NCBI GenBank assembly: GCA_949317995.1
Contig: OX439038.1
Coordinates: 77,262,659 to 77,326,658, forward strand
Reading direction: 5' to 3'
DNA length: 64,000 nucleotides
DNA from: Acholoe squamosa
Taxonomy: Eukaryota; Annelida; Polychaeta; Phyllodocida; Polynoidae
Under the pieces are notes generated by a model. That model worked only from the letters and a program-made list of their open reading frames with translations, did no database searches and was not told the origin of the DNA. The position numbers and the translations under genes are program-made. Positions 12,173-23,489 of this stretch are shown piece after piece; within the stretch, counting starts at the first letter, position 1, and each line of letters starts with the position of its first letter.

Positions 12173-12610
12173 CTTTTTTTCGCCGTGTGCACTGTAGCTG
12201 TCCGCTGCCGGGCGACGAGGTGTATTATACACATACATAACCGCGAGACGCATCTTTTTTTTCACCGTGTGCGCTGTAGCTGTCCGCTGCCAGGCGACGA
12301 GGTGTATTATACACATACATAACCGCGAGACGCATCTTTTTTTTCACCGTGTGCGCTGTACCTGTCCACTGCCGGGCGACGAGGTGTATGTACCGGTTGT
12401 ACACAAACATAACCACGAGACGCATTCAAAGCAAGCCAAGCCGAGACGGGCGCTGTAGCTGTCCGCAGCCGGGTGCCGAGGTGTATGTACCGATCGTGTA
12501 CACACAATGGCTGGCTTTGAGTCCCGGGGAAGGGGAACAATTTTGTTTTCAACTTGAATTTATTGGTATTCTATTGATTATCTATTGGTTTCGAGGAATA
12601 AAATAAATAG

Positions 12611-12724
12611 TCAATGGATAATTCATGACTTGTGTGTGTTAGCAAAGGCTAATTACATGAGGGCGTAGCCAGAGTGTAATTATCCTTCACTAACACACAC
12701 TCGTCATGAATTATCCATTGATTA
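12611..12724. repeat. Terminal palindrome of the composite repeat
   Basis: The left arm 'caatggataattcatgac' and right arm 'gtcatgaattatccattg' are perfect reverse complements. The match continues through 'gtgtgttagcaaaggctaat' against 'attatccttcactaacacac'. The equivalent palindromes lie at about 54607-54696 and 55494-55609 in the copy-3 pair. Confidence 0.8.
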
Positions 12725-13210
12725 CTTGTTCATTGGACAACTCTCCACTGTTGAACAATGGGGGGCCTAGGCCACTGTTGGACAACTCCCCACTGGTGGA
12801 TACTCCCCCCAGTGAGTGTTCTTATCTCCTGGTTGCAATAGTGATCACTGATAAGACATTAGTGCAGGTGTTGGACAATCCTCGAACAGGGGGTAATGCA
12901 GGTAGGGAGGTGTGACAGGGGGTATGGAGTAAACAGAAAATATATAATTTGAAATCATTTTGATACAGTAAATGCAGCATATCTCATCATACACAAGTTT
13001 GTTTTGAATAGGTTCATACACATACCTGGATAATTACAAGGTCTAACACTATATAGGTCAACCTCTTTGCACAAATCATTATTGCCTTGCACAAATGCCT
13101 TTTCTACACTTAACCTTACAGCATGGCCTATTCAACCAAAAGTGTTGGAGGATGGGCCAACGTTTTTCACTTCTCCAACGGAGGAGGTTTGCCAATGTTT
13201 TCCAAGCCTG

Positions 13211-14389
13211 TTCACTGTCAGCGCTTTAAAGCTTAGCTTTTAATTCTTAAGCAAGAGAACATTTTCTGAAATGTAAAATTATCAGTTTGATGCTTTCAGA
13301 CGTGAGAGCATTATATAACAGCATTTTTGTGTAAGACCTGAATGGAAATGTTGATAACGTTTTCTTTTAGATTTTTCTAGAGACACTTTAATAAACACTT
13401 TCTATTGGCTGGGCTAGCATTCTCTGTAAATTAGTCTATGCATCTTGCTGTCCATATTTTCAGAATACTTTTTCAGTAAAAAGATTCTTGTCTGCAAATT
13501 TCCCTCACTGCATTTTCTGGAAGTAATATAAAAAGATTTGATCGTCATGACTTTTCCACCAAGAAATCCATTAGGCCACAAAAAAAAACAACAAGATTTT
13601 TACCTACTTGTTTTTTTTTTCAAAGCTAAAACCTGCAGACCAACATATTTTTGTTGGTGTGCCAGCATGAGGACAATCTCTTCTACCAAAATCTAGTCAA
13701 TAACTTGCTGTTATCACCCCCACATTCACAAATCTCTCTACCTCTTGTTGTTATATCATTGTGTATATTTAATTGGAAACCTTAGCAGTCAGGGCCCCTC
13801 TTTATAAACCCCCTTTATACTCATATCATAAAACCCCACACATAGCGACCTTGCTGGATGATGTGTGTGCAGGGTTATGATGGCTCCAATCTCCCAAAAA
13901 GTTACCAACCTCACAGAAAGTTACCAACATCACAGAAAGTTACCAACCTCACAGAAAGTTACAAACCTGGCACTATACATGCCCTTGTTGACATTTTGGG
14001 ATACACCTGTGTCCGTGATGTATCCCCCTACTTTGGACAAGCCTTTTGCTGGGAACAGTATTCGGCATGTGTATTTCATTGCAAGATTGGGTACCGTTTT
14101 TCATGCGCTACATAAACCGTGTTAGGTTTGTAAACCACACCTCAGTGCAGGGAAGCAGCTAATGGCAATTTAAGAAGTCAGGGATGTAGCTTATATGTTT
14201 AGATTTAACATAGTACTAAACCAGCAATTATTAAGGCTCAGCTTATGGCCTTTTCGGAAATTTTTGGGTGTTGCCTCTATGCATTCATGTAAGATAAATG
14301 CTAGCAAGATAATGACGGTTCTCGGACAACTTTTGGACAAGGTTTTCTCCGTTATTTCAATGCTGATTCCACACTGCTTTACTCTGTTG
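13211..14389 (+). other. Unit copy 1, non-coding segment before the solo LTR
   Basis: Colinear with 35920-37035 and 48471-49115. It includes the 19-bp minisatellite at 13901. No gene is supported. Confidence 0.45.
13901..13970 (+). repeat. 19-bp minisatellite, 4 units
   Basis: Unit gttaccaacctcacagaaa, three complete units and one partial. The orthologous position in unit 2 (36589-36735) has eight units, and in unit 3 the array is missing. It is not a CRISPR: there are no spacers. Confidence 0.85.
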
Positions 14390-15538
14390 TGTCATACAAG
14401 GGATATGTGCATGATAAGTTGTCATATGAGAGATATCATATTGACTAGTGGTTTATAATGTGAAAGAATATCAAGCTCTTATATGGATCAGGTTTTGGCA
14501 GAAGTTATGTATTGGTAATATAAATGTCAATATACAGGTAGTACACACACATTAACAATAAGTAGTATTCCACACATACATATGTAATGAGACACTGTCC
14601 AATATAGGTTCTAGGTGGGTTCCACAACCTAGCTCCTGGCCCGCTGATAGAGGGATAATATAAATATAAATTTACCCTCTTGTAGATGGATGGTTGACCA
14701 TAGCCTCTGGCCACTAGTGGGGGTTAGTCCTATGTCTGGCTAACATAGTCTAAGACCCAGCAGAGTGTCCTGGCAGGAGGGCAGCAGGCTTAGGAGAGCT
14801 GGACTGGAGATGTTGTCTTGATGGTGTCCCCTGGATACTGACTAAATGGGGGCTAGGGCTGGGTTTATAAGGCCAACCCTAGCTTCCTACCTTCAGACTT
14901 GCTGGAGCCTGGCAAATTCCAAACTCATTGTCCATTAGTACATATGTCTTTGATATTCATGGGGGTACATAGACCGCCCCTATGGTTAGTGCGGAATCCC
15001 CATTGTCTTGGTCGGTATGGCATCTTCAACCATCCGTAACATGAAGGCTACCTGTAGTCCACCGCGGATGCACGCCAATCACATTGGCGCATCTGTGGCA
15101 CACCGGGAGCTACAAACACTCTTGGCGGCCTAGCACCCTTAATAATGGGTCTTTTAACACCAGCTTAAGACCATGGGGTGCACCATGGTAGGGCGCATCT
15201 GGGCCTTGTCCGTTATCTGGGCTATGGCATTGTGCATTGGTGACTTAACGTCTTTTGTGCATGACACTTAACGTCTTTTGTCCCCCTATAGCATCCTAGC
15301 GGGTCACTGGACCATGAGGTCGCACACTTTTGTCCATTAACATTTATATGCATTATTTTACATGTTCAGTGAACCATGAGGTCAGTTACTTTGGTCCTTT
15401 ACATTATATATTCACATAGCTGGTGATCAGTGGACCGTGAACACTCTTATAAAGTTTTATATACACTTATGTCTTATATTAAATACATTTATATAATCTT
15501 ATGTTGCAATTTATGGCATTAATAAATACTTGGTAACA
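14390..15538 (-). mobile_element. Solo LTR of a Ty3/gypsy-like element, related to element B
   Basis: An 1149-bp segment that on the minus strand starts TGTTACCAAG and ends CTTGTATGACA, flanked by the 4-bp duplication GTTG (14386-14389 and 15539-15542). Units 2 (about 37035-37045) and 3 (about 49100-49115) lack it. Read on the minus strand it matches the LTR at 59653-60999. Examples are 'gaccatgaggtcgcacac' in reverse complement, 'accgaccaagacaa' (14998-15016), the 'agcctctggccac' block near 14703 and 'ctcatatgacaactt' near its end. The internal region has been lost, as expected after LTR-LTR recombination. Confidence 0.88.
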
Positions 15539-17727
15539 GTTGTCTTCTGGGGCTTCATCATAGAACTTACACTGCTCCAGAGACACAATGGTTAATCGGG
15601 TTGCCTGGTATAGTCAACAGTCACTTTTTACAGTGTGTGGCTTATATGCAAGGTTTTGCAGTACTTCCCACCCACTTTTCCCTCATCCATCACCTACCAC
15701 CTTACCAACCCGACATATGACTACTACCTCACCTCACCTCCCTCCTCCTTTCCATTTCTTTTTCTTTTTTTTTATCATGCAAACGTTTATTGTAGCATTA
15801 CCACACTCCCCACTCGTGTGCATTGGAGCATATCCAGTATGCTTTTGGTACTCCCACATTTTTCCCACCACCCTGATAAATAAACCCTTCAGATCCTGTT
15901 ACCAGGGGGTCTAATATAATGTCATAGGCCATCACAATAATTTTTGTCAACGAGATAAAGTCTCTAGCATCATTTTAGCATAATTGCTTTTGAGAAAAAT
16001 TTACCCAAAGCAGAGCTATGAAATCGGGTAAGCAGATAAGTCAGACTTCTTTGAATTGCTAAGAAACTTGTGTTTGTGCCCTCTTTTTGCCATATCCATG
16101 TGAAAATATACATCAACAGCTTTCATTTCACATGAAAAATTATGTATGTGAGTTGTTATTAACCCTTGCGGCTTTTGCCCCTTAAAATCAATCTGGGGAC
16201 TTTGGGCTACATTTTGGTTGTTACAGCTTGCAAATCGGACAATTATTAAGAATTTTACAGCCTAATACAAAAGGCAACAATTCCTCTATTATGAATCCAG
16301 TTATTATCTATAGCAAACAAAATGCTTGGTTCCAAACCACTAACATACATATAGTTCCAGTGCATCCTAATCAATCATGTATGGGCAGCTTTTTTCCACT
16401 ACTCTAAGAGATATTCCCTCTAAATATATTGGAAATATAGATGATAAGCTCTCATTTCAAATAACACTTCTGAATATTTCAAAAAAACTTTTGAATATGA
16501 GTTGTTTTATTATCCCTGTAACGTTGTGCATCTGCTCAAATAGGTATTTCAAAGATTCCATGTATTTTGAAACAAGGTGTGGTAATGCAATTTATAGTTA
16601 ACCTATAAAAGGCTGCATGGTGCATCCATAAGACCATATTCATATTCCTTGGATGCACCAAAATGTATTGCCGGAACGGGTAAGTCTACTCACCTGTACT
16701 GTGTTACTGGGTATTATGTTGATACTTGGGACTGAGTCATCCTCATATGGTCTGAATGATGCACAAATGTAGCAGCCCTGGTGAGTTTCTCAGAGGGCTG
16801 CATTCATGAAGCATTGCAATCAAATCGTAGCGTAAAACTTTATGGCTTATTGCATCTTCCTAAACACAGGATTAGCATAAATTGGACCCAACCGACACAG
16901 TGGAACCAGCCCTCTATATATAGCATTCTCCCAAAGTCAGAGTGTGGCTTATATAAAAATGCCGCTCATACTCGGGGATGAATGATGAATTAAAGCACCA
17001 TCCAGCACTTAAAGGTGCATCACCTGGATATTGCAGGGGAGTTATGATTCCCTTGAGAGACAAAACGGGAGGGGTAGAGGAGATATATGAATATGATTGC
17101 TATCTGTAATTACATGGCCCCTACTGGGAGAGCTGCTCCCAAAATACATAGCTCTGCTGCAGTCTGCAATGAGCTACTCAGGCAGCTGGATTTATGGGTC
17201 TCCTCACTCTGGGAGGTATCATTGGGCTGTATGTTGGGACTTGGCTTTTGGCATGGGGATCATCCATGAATCAGGTAATGTAACAGGGGGAGGGGGGCGT
17301 CCATCACGTCCCACAGGCGTACATCCAGTCAGAATAGCCCTAATCCAACAAATTATAATGTATGAAAAGTATAGGAAAAATCAGTCAGATGAGTGCTTTA
17401 TGTCATTTATGGATGGCCCCTATTGCCATCATATCAAATACCGCAAGGTGTGTATGAGGGAATGTGCACATTTAGGTTACAGATAGGTTTTGCCAATGAC
17501 CTGGTTTAAAAGCAATACTTCAGAATGGTAATGGAGATTTGCGCTGAGGCATTTCGATCTTTGCACTATCAATGCTTGCATGTATCTATTGCAATTATAA
17601 TGAAAAATGTTACATCTTCCTTCTCAATCTAAATATATCCCACCATTTTAACCCTCAAAATGCCATATTAATACATTATGCCATGACGAATATTGACGAC
17701 ACTATAGATTAGTACTACTTACGCCGT
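15539..17727 (+). other. Unit copy 1, non-coding segment
   Basis: Colinear with about 37045-38130 and 49116-50450, with extra copy-1 sequence at about 15900-16600. Dispersed-repeat fragments lie at 16620-16820. A 60-codon ORF at 17087-17269 recurs in the other units (see findings), but I do not regard it as a gene. Confidence 0.45.
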
Positions 17728-18212
17728 ATTCAATATAGGGGGTGGAATACGATCCTCGTATATTCAGCTGCGCCATTTTGAAATTTATACAGAGCTAGCC
17801 GTTGGTGCCAAATGCTTTGAGTTTTGGTTAAAATGTTATGCACTTTAATTTTTCTATTTCAAATATGGTGGTTATTCTTAGATATAAATTACACAATTCA
17901 TAACATGATATTATTTGACTATTTCAGTCATTTATTTTTGGTAAAGTACTTCTAATAACCATATACCAAATTCGAAACTAAAAGTGCTTGGCACCAGTAG
18001 CTAGCTCCGTATCACGTGACCTACATCGTCGAGCAAGGTGTCACGGTGGATCAAAACAAACAGAGACGATTCGACGCATTGAAAATAAGTAAATATGGTT
18101 GTGCTACTTTATTTTAAAGCAAGTTTACCCCATAGAGCCATGGCATAAATGCAAATGTCAACTCACATAAGGCTTTGTTGAATACGGACAGCCTCACCTT
18201 GGTGAATACGAT
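17728..18212. mobile_element. Probable inverted-repeat element, copy-1-specific
   Basis: Units 2 and 3 lack this roughly 500-bp segment (compare 50435-50500). Outer matched arms: 'ccgtattcaatatag' near 17730 against the reverse complement of 'ttgttgaatacgga' near 18177. Inner arms: 'agctagccgttggtgccaaa' near 17793 against the reverse complement of 'cttggcaccagtagctagct' near 17988. The exact ends and target duplication are not clear. A CACGTGAC E-box-like site lies at about 18013. Confidence 0.55.
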
Positions 18213-18759
18213 GCAAAAATATCCCATGCTCATTGACATTTGCTTATTTATTCATACAGGTCATGATGTATGAATGCAGCCTTATCGAGTCAACTCTAAG
18301 CAGGGCTCTACTTATGGTCCATGCCAATTTCATAAGGACCCCATTTTGCATCAATGCAATGATGGTAAGTAGACATCCATCACTCTATTGGTGTATCATG
18401 ACAACAAACATATGTCGAATGGAGCCATCTCATTGCTGCTAAAGGTTTCAAATCAGTTGGGGCATTTTCAACTTGGGCATTTTGATAACCCTTCCAACAT
18501 TGCTCACATCTTTATGTGATGAAAGATGCCGAGTGTTCTTTCTTTATCTTAATAACCAGTCACTTTTAATAGTCACATTTTCCACACCATAATACAAGGA
18601 TACAGTGACAGAAATACCATGCATCGATTCATAGTAGGCCAATATTTACATAAATAAGAGTTTTCAGGTTTAATCATGTATTTCGACCTCAGAAAACCCA
18701 CTGATCTCACCAAAGTAACACATTTCTGGCCTTCCTTTGCATTTCCATGGTGCAGAATA

Positions 18760-19221
18760 CTGTGGTCGTAGTTTATTTTGTGCTGTACATATTTTCGCAG
18801 ATTTTGTGGTAATAAAAGATTCGCGAATTCATGTCTTCAGTGAGTATTTTTCTCTAATATCCAATTGAGATAGTGGTGTAGAGCAGGGAGCTGAAAGGAT
18901 GAGGGGTGGGGTGTACATTAGGATTCTACATTTAGCACCTAGCTGGGTAGATGTTGTGAAGTTGCCACTGCATGCTGAATCTCAGTAAGTGTGAAAGCTA
19001 AATGCAGACAAAACAGTTGAAATCACCACAAGCATTAAATTAGATAAACTGTTTTAGTTTTTTTTGTCTCACTTGTTAATATCTTCATCCCTCCCAAACT
19101 CAGGAAATATATGAATATTTTGTATTGTTTTCAGAAATTCGCGAATTTAAATACACATGAAAATGTCTTTTTTTGCTGTTTCGGTGAAAGTTTATACCAG
19201 TGAAAATATCTATGACCACAG
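18760..19221. mobile_element. 462-bp TIR element, copy-1-specific
   Basis: The ends are CTGTGGTCGTAG and, in reverse complement on the right, CTGTGGTCATAG. The inside carries a second matched pair around 'attcgcgaatt' (18827 and 19138). Unit 2 runs straight through the site ('atgcagaatattgtgatgca', about 38601). No transposase ORF; a MITE. I could not settle the target duplication. Confidence 0.75.
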
Positions 19222-21836
19222 CATCGTGATGCAAAAGTCCCTTAATCCCAATGAGAGTTATTAGGGTTGCATTTTGTTGATCATACAGGTTGAAGGAATT
19301 TCAAGTTTTTTTAAAGTGTTTGCCTTATTCTGGCCAATAAGAAAACACAAGCAAATCTATTTCAGTGATAACAATAAATGATTATAAAGTAAAAATAAAC
19401 TTTAAAACTGGATGATACCATAAGCTAAGGTAACTCTGCCACAATGATGCACAAAGCACTGGCCAGTAACTGACCAGCACTACACAGCTGCATCAGGAGA
19501 GCACTTCAGTATTGCTTCAAACCTGTAGGTTTTTATGAAAGTGACCCTTGAAGTTTGATTCAGCAGGGCTGCAATTTTATATGCTATTAGAAATCACAGG
19601 GTTTCTTATCCTTTAAGGGGCACTGATGCAGGGGTGCATCATGCCCATTGGGTGGCTTGATGGACCAATGATCAGTGCTGGCAACCCTGTTCGTCAGCAC
19701 TTCATTTGAGCATCATTCCGACCCTCCTGGAGTGGATCAATCTGGCAGGGTCAGCATGTAGCCCTAGCAAGTAACTTGCCAGGGATGCATTCATTGATCA
19801 TGACGACCAATGGGCATGATGCATTAATGCCTTAGAGGCCCTTAAAGGGCTAAAGATTTCAAATAATACTGTTTGGCAGCAGAAAAAAAGTCAAACTCAG
19901 TAGGTTGAGGTAAGCTGAGTTAATCACCAACTCAGGTACAAAGTAGGGCAGCCTGATATGGAGCCCAAAGTCAAAGACACTCACTAGACCACACCAACCA
20001 TTATAGCAAACATTGACCCAAAAGATCAGCCTAGTATAGTACCTTGTGTTTAGGGCAAACCCCTCCCCCTATGGCACACCCGGACTTTAAAAGAAAGCTA
20101 AAAGGCACAAATGGGGTTTATTGTGTACATCTTAGTGCAAATTAACTTCATCATTACCCCACCTACAAGGTGCACAACCTCTTTAGTATGGTATGTTTTG
20201 AAAAGCTGCAATTGAAGAATACTGAGAAATGGCCAACTGTGGATGTTTCTGTAAGTCGCAGCTTGGCTTAGGAGTAATAATTGCCAGAGGTAAGCTGGGA
20301 GTGCTCAACATGGGTCAAAGTATGAGGGCTTAATTTACCTAGGTATCAACTTTTGAATGATGACTTGTGACTTGTGTGTGGCAAGGATAAACAGTTTTGA
20401 CTAAATTAACATCCCCAAAATGGCCAAAAAATCAATGATGCTTTTCAAAACTGAAGAAAAATGCTAGGGTTAGCCATACCTTGTTGTTTGTGGTGCTTAC
20501 TTTATAGAGTCCAAAGCATTAAAATATACCCCATTTCTATTAGGTTTTGAGTGAGAATTGAGCATGCTGTTGACTTCCTCCAAACTATACAGGTCGTTGG
20601 TATACACAGTGGAAGTTCCGATCAAACACTGACCCTTCTATGGGTGAGTCTTGTCGACCCTTGTATCAGGACAAACAACTAAACAAACACATTGTGAATG
20701 CATAATCAATATTGAGGGGCTGGATGTATTTCATCACCTTAATCCCGGACCAAAGAAACCCCTACTTTCTATCATGAATGCTAGTCTGCTTTAAGATGGG
20801 GATGTAAATTCCATAACTCAAAATGGTAGGGAGACAATGAGTATGACTGACTGACTCAATGATCTGACTGGCGTTTTGGTGGAGAGATGCACAACAAAAA
20901 TAATAAAGACAAAGATTATATAACATAAAAGCACACAATACTTTGATCTATCATGCTGTGCTAATCTACATAGGCCACAATAATGCCTGGTTTCTTATCA
21001 ATTGCAGAGTAAACTTTGGTATGACTAGGCACATTCAATACAACTCTGAAGGACCCACAACATGTGACTCTTTAACATCTTCCATATGTAGGGTGGGAAA
21101 GAGTTTGAATTAAACAATTCTTCTTTTCATTTGGTTATGGTGTGTCACTAGGGGCTTGAGGTTGACATCTCAGGTCCGCTTACAGTCCTTAACCCTTTAA
21201 GAGCTGCATGTGCATGCTCCTTAGTTTATCATGATGCAGAGCTGGTGAGGATTAATAGTGGCATTATGATGACCCTATGTGAGCGTGTAAATAAAATAAT
21301 GTTGGTATTTTGCTTTAATGTAGATCAACGTGGTAAGAGTTACACCCATGAGCGTTGCGTGGGCACACCACCATGTTGATCCATGTAGGGGAGATTCACC
21401 AGAAGTCAGCCGCTCCTGTGCATCTATTTCCTTTGTGATATGTAATGCTCAATAACTCATTATCTAGCCTTGCTGATGACCTACCATGTGCCTGAGTGCA
21501 TAGGTGATGCTCAATATTTTGTCATGTACTTTAGGGAACATTTTGCTGTTTTTATTACTAATATTTCCAGAACCTATTTTAGAGGTCACCTGAAGTCGGC
21601 CAGCTTGCACCACCTCAAGTCGGCCACAGGAGGCATATCTATGGAGTTACAGACAGCTCAGCGCTACCATATGACAGATGTTATAAGCACTATAACTGAA
21701 TAGCTTTTTCCTCTCTGACACCAAGGCATAACAATATTGATGCATATTAGGTGATAGATCTATATTGAAAATATTTCAAGATTTGTTTTTTTGTATATTT
21801 GAAAAGATATTTATACCGGCATCATTTTTATCACTG
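19222..21836 (+). other. Unit copy 1, non-coding right part
   Basis: Colinear with 38620-40346 in unit 2, which lacks about 1.2 kb matching 19710-20890, and with 50740-53330 plus 57750-58000 in unit 3. It contains a dispersed-repeat copy at 19760-19860. No conserved ORF. Confidence 0.5.
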
Positions 21837-22030
21837 CCTAAGGCTAGGCATAGAATGAGCAGTTTGTGGTAAGCAATTGACTGAGCACCTCTTGATCAAG
21901 TGAGCAGTTCATGTAGAGGTAATAGTGGGGGTAAGACAGACACTCACCAGCAACTAACAGTAAATAACGGAGGACCCATGTAATGAAACATATTCTGTAT
22001 AATAACACAATACTTCATCTTAGCTCACCA
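21834..22030 (-). repeat. R1 repeat, truncated, minus orientation (unit 2)
   Basis: Starts abruptly at 'cactgcctaaggctaggc', where the fuller copy at 5540-5960 has additional sequence. The same truncation point occurs in unit 3 (41319). A unit-to-unit junction therefore probably lies inside R1. Confidence 0.65.
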
Positions 22031-22965
22031 AAACTGACAGGAACACAGACAGTGTGTAAGCTTGGGGGGTACCCCACCAACCTTTGGATACCATTTGATT
22101 CAACATGATTTCAAAGAAAAGGGGATCTGTTTTGGCCCGAGGCACAGGCCCTTGATGGCCCTTCATTTGAAGGGCATCTTGGGTATTTTGATAGTAAAAG
22201 GGGTACCAGAGAGGCACTGGATACTGTAGGGGCTGTGCTTTTTATTACCAACTTATACCACACTTGGTTGGAAAGACTATGGAAGAGCACAGCTAATATA
22301 CCTCTGTATGTCTACCCCTGATTTTATCTTTTAGAAGCTGTTGAGACCTAATTAGAACCAAGGACCAGTGGGTTCCTGCTTGGAGATGACATGAACAAAG
22401 TGTATATGTGATGAACTTTGATCTCTCTACAAAGGTTCTCGGTAAATTATGAGGGTTCCCACAATAGAATGTTAAATTCTTCAAATCAAAATGATACAAT
22501 TAATAAACTCAATTCATACTCCTGTATGACTTGTCATTTTGATATACTTTGTTGAAGGGAAATAAATGCCATGACACATCACTTAAATTAGTAATTTAAT
22601 GTATCTCAATATCTGACATTTATGCACAGAGGTACTCCAAAGACAGTAGATCATATTACAACCGGTTTTGGCCAGCGTATGATAAAGGTCACTGTTAATA
22701 CTCTGTGCAAAGTTTGAAACACTACCTATTCTCTTGAACCTAATTTATTCCCCATAGAGTAGATGTATTGGCTAATAATCCCATCTTGACCTATATATCC
22801 TAATTACATGCAGTTATACATCAGAAACATCCAAAGTTGTAGCATGATGTTGTATGTGAAAAATTTGATGAATAATTCAATTCAGGAGCATTTCGTGCAT
22901 TCCTCAGATTAATTGATGTTGACACCTAATGTATCTCACATCTTGTGTGAAAAGTTTTGACATTA

Positions 22966-23058
22966 CATCTCCTGCTTCTAATAATTCCCCTAGTGGCACC
23001 TGCCCTTCCACTATTGGACCTTGAAGCTCCCGAAGTTCCTCCTGTATTACCCAAAGTA
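22966..23058 (-). repeat. Inverted copy of a gag fragment beside the 5' LTR
   Basis: These 93 bp are the reverse complement of 25485-25577 inside gag, with only a few mismatches. They lie 3 bp upstream of the LTR start and directly at the insertion boundary. Such a segment is not part of a normal LTR element. It points to a self-primed or template-switched integration, or to a later rearrangement. Confidence 0.88.
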
Positions 23059-23061
23059 CAA

Positions 23062-23415
23062 TGTGTAGGGGCTTGTGGAGCGTCTTACATGGTTTTAGCT
23101 TCCTATTCGAGAGGGCAGATCAGTCGGTGCGGTTGCCACCGGTAGGACCAGAGGTCCCTGTGGGGTGGTGGCAGCATTGGTCGTCTCTGCTCCAGTCCCT
23201 ACCTAGGACTGTGTAGGGAGGTCAGTCAGTTTCTGGCTACAGCCAGAACAACACTTGCTCTGCACTGAGCTATCCTCATAGCACTACTTGAAACTCATGT
23301 GACTCCTGAATAAATATATGCCAGTTGCACTTACCCGAGCTAACTTGTCTGGTTTTGTTTGATATTAACATATCTCGAACTCAACCGAAGTTATATAAGA
23401 TCTGGAACCATTACA
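23062..23415 (+). repeat. 5' LTR of element A
   Basis: A 354-bp segment beginning TGTGTAGGGG and ending ATTACA, placed directly before a primer-binding-like site. It contains AATAAA at 23309-23314 followed by TATATG. No second LTR copy exists in the window, so the ends rest on the TG...CA rule and the adjacent site rather than on an LTR pair. Confidence 0.6.
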
Positions 23416-23416
23416 C

Positions 23417-23431
23417 TGGTGCCGTGACCAG
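23417..23431 (+). promoter_or_regulatory. Candidate tRNA primer-binding site of element A
   Basis: TGGTGCCGTGACCAG starts 1 nt after the proposed LTR end. TGG complements the CCA end of tRNAs, and 'tggtgccg...' starts are common for LTR-element primer sites. I did not identify the tRNA. Confidence 0.6.
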
Positions 23432-23489
23432 TCTTGGTTTTAGTGCGCCACCCTGGGGGTCAAACCGAATTATGACAAACCGATCCAGG

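Larger units (their letters stand above)
11890..12730 (+). repeat. Composite repeat with opposed tRNA-like modules (copy 1 of 3)
   Basis: Order: 'gatattgcacacc' leader; minus-strand tRNA-like module (about 11900-11962); 'cgtataaaacaaagtctggg' linker; plus-strand tRNA-like module (12098-12172); about three tandem 80-bp CpG-containing units and one partial (12173-12510), each with 'gctgtccgctgccgggcgac' and 'gaggtgtattatacacat'; 'gagtcccggggaaggggaa'; an AT-rich segment; and a terminal palindrome (12611-12724). Two related copies are joined in tandem at 53690-55615. It has no ORF. The architecture suggests a complex SINE or composite non-autonomous element; I do not recognise the family. Confidence 0.75.
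11769..13210. mobile_element. 1.44-kb TIR element with TTCAC target duplication
   Basis: Unit 2 reads 'atatctcttccctgtcagtg' at about 35908-35927. In unit 1 the same site is interrupted by 1442 bp flanked by TTCAC on both sides (11764-11768 and 13211-13215). The termini are inverted: CAGGCTGGGAAAA on the left and, in reverse complement, CAGGCTTGGAAAA on the right. Inside both ends a second matched block GAAAAACGTTGGCC follows. There is no transposase-like ORF, so it is non-autonomous. It contains a copy of the composite tRNA-like repeat (11890-12730). The superfamily cannot be assigned from a 5-bp duplication alone. Confidence 0.8.
5540..21836 (+). repeat. Tandem unit copy 1 of a triplicated non-coding block
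   Basis: This block is colinear with about 21837-41318 and about 41319-58000. Matching landmarks include the 'gacacatcac...tctcaatatctgacatt' segment (6230, 22570, 42180), a pyrimidine-rich tract (7020, and 42790 in copy 3), 'gggaaatgagaaaagtatag' (11386, 35489, 47764) and 'taaccctttaagagctgcatg' (21190, 39737; diverged at 57770). No host exon was recognised. Copy-1-only insertions are 10068-10247, 11769-13210, 14390-15538, about 17728-18212 and 18760-19221. The start point is arbitrary within the tandem array. I place it at the inverted repeat R1, where the copy junctions fall. Confidence 0.85.

Noticed and set aside
12059-12552. Several overlapping minus- and plus-strand ORFs with repeated peptides
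   Set aside because: Translations of the 80-bp tandem units of the composite repeat; unit number and frame vary.
22957-23145. 62-codon Leu/Pro-rich ORF at the left edge of element A
   Set aside because: It is the antisense reading of the inverted gag fragment; the same peptide pattern appears antisense to gag at 25461-25724.
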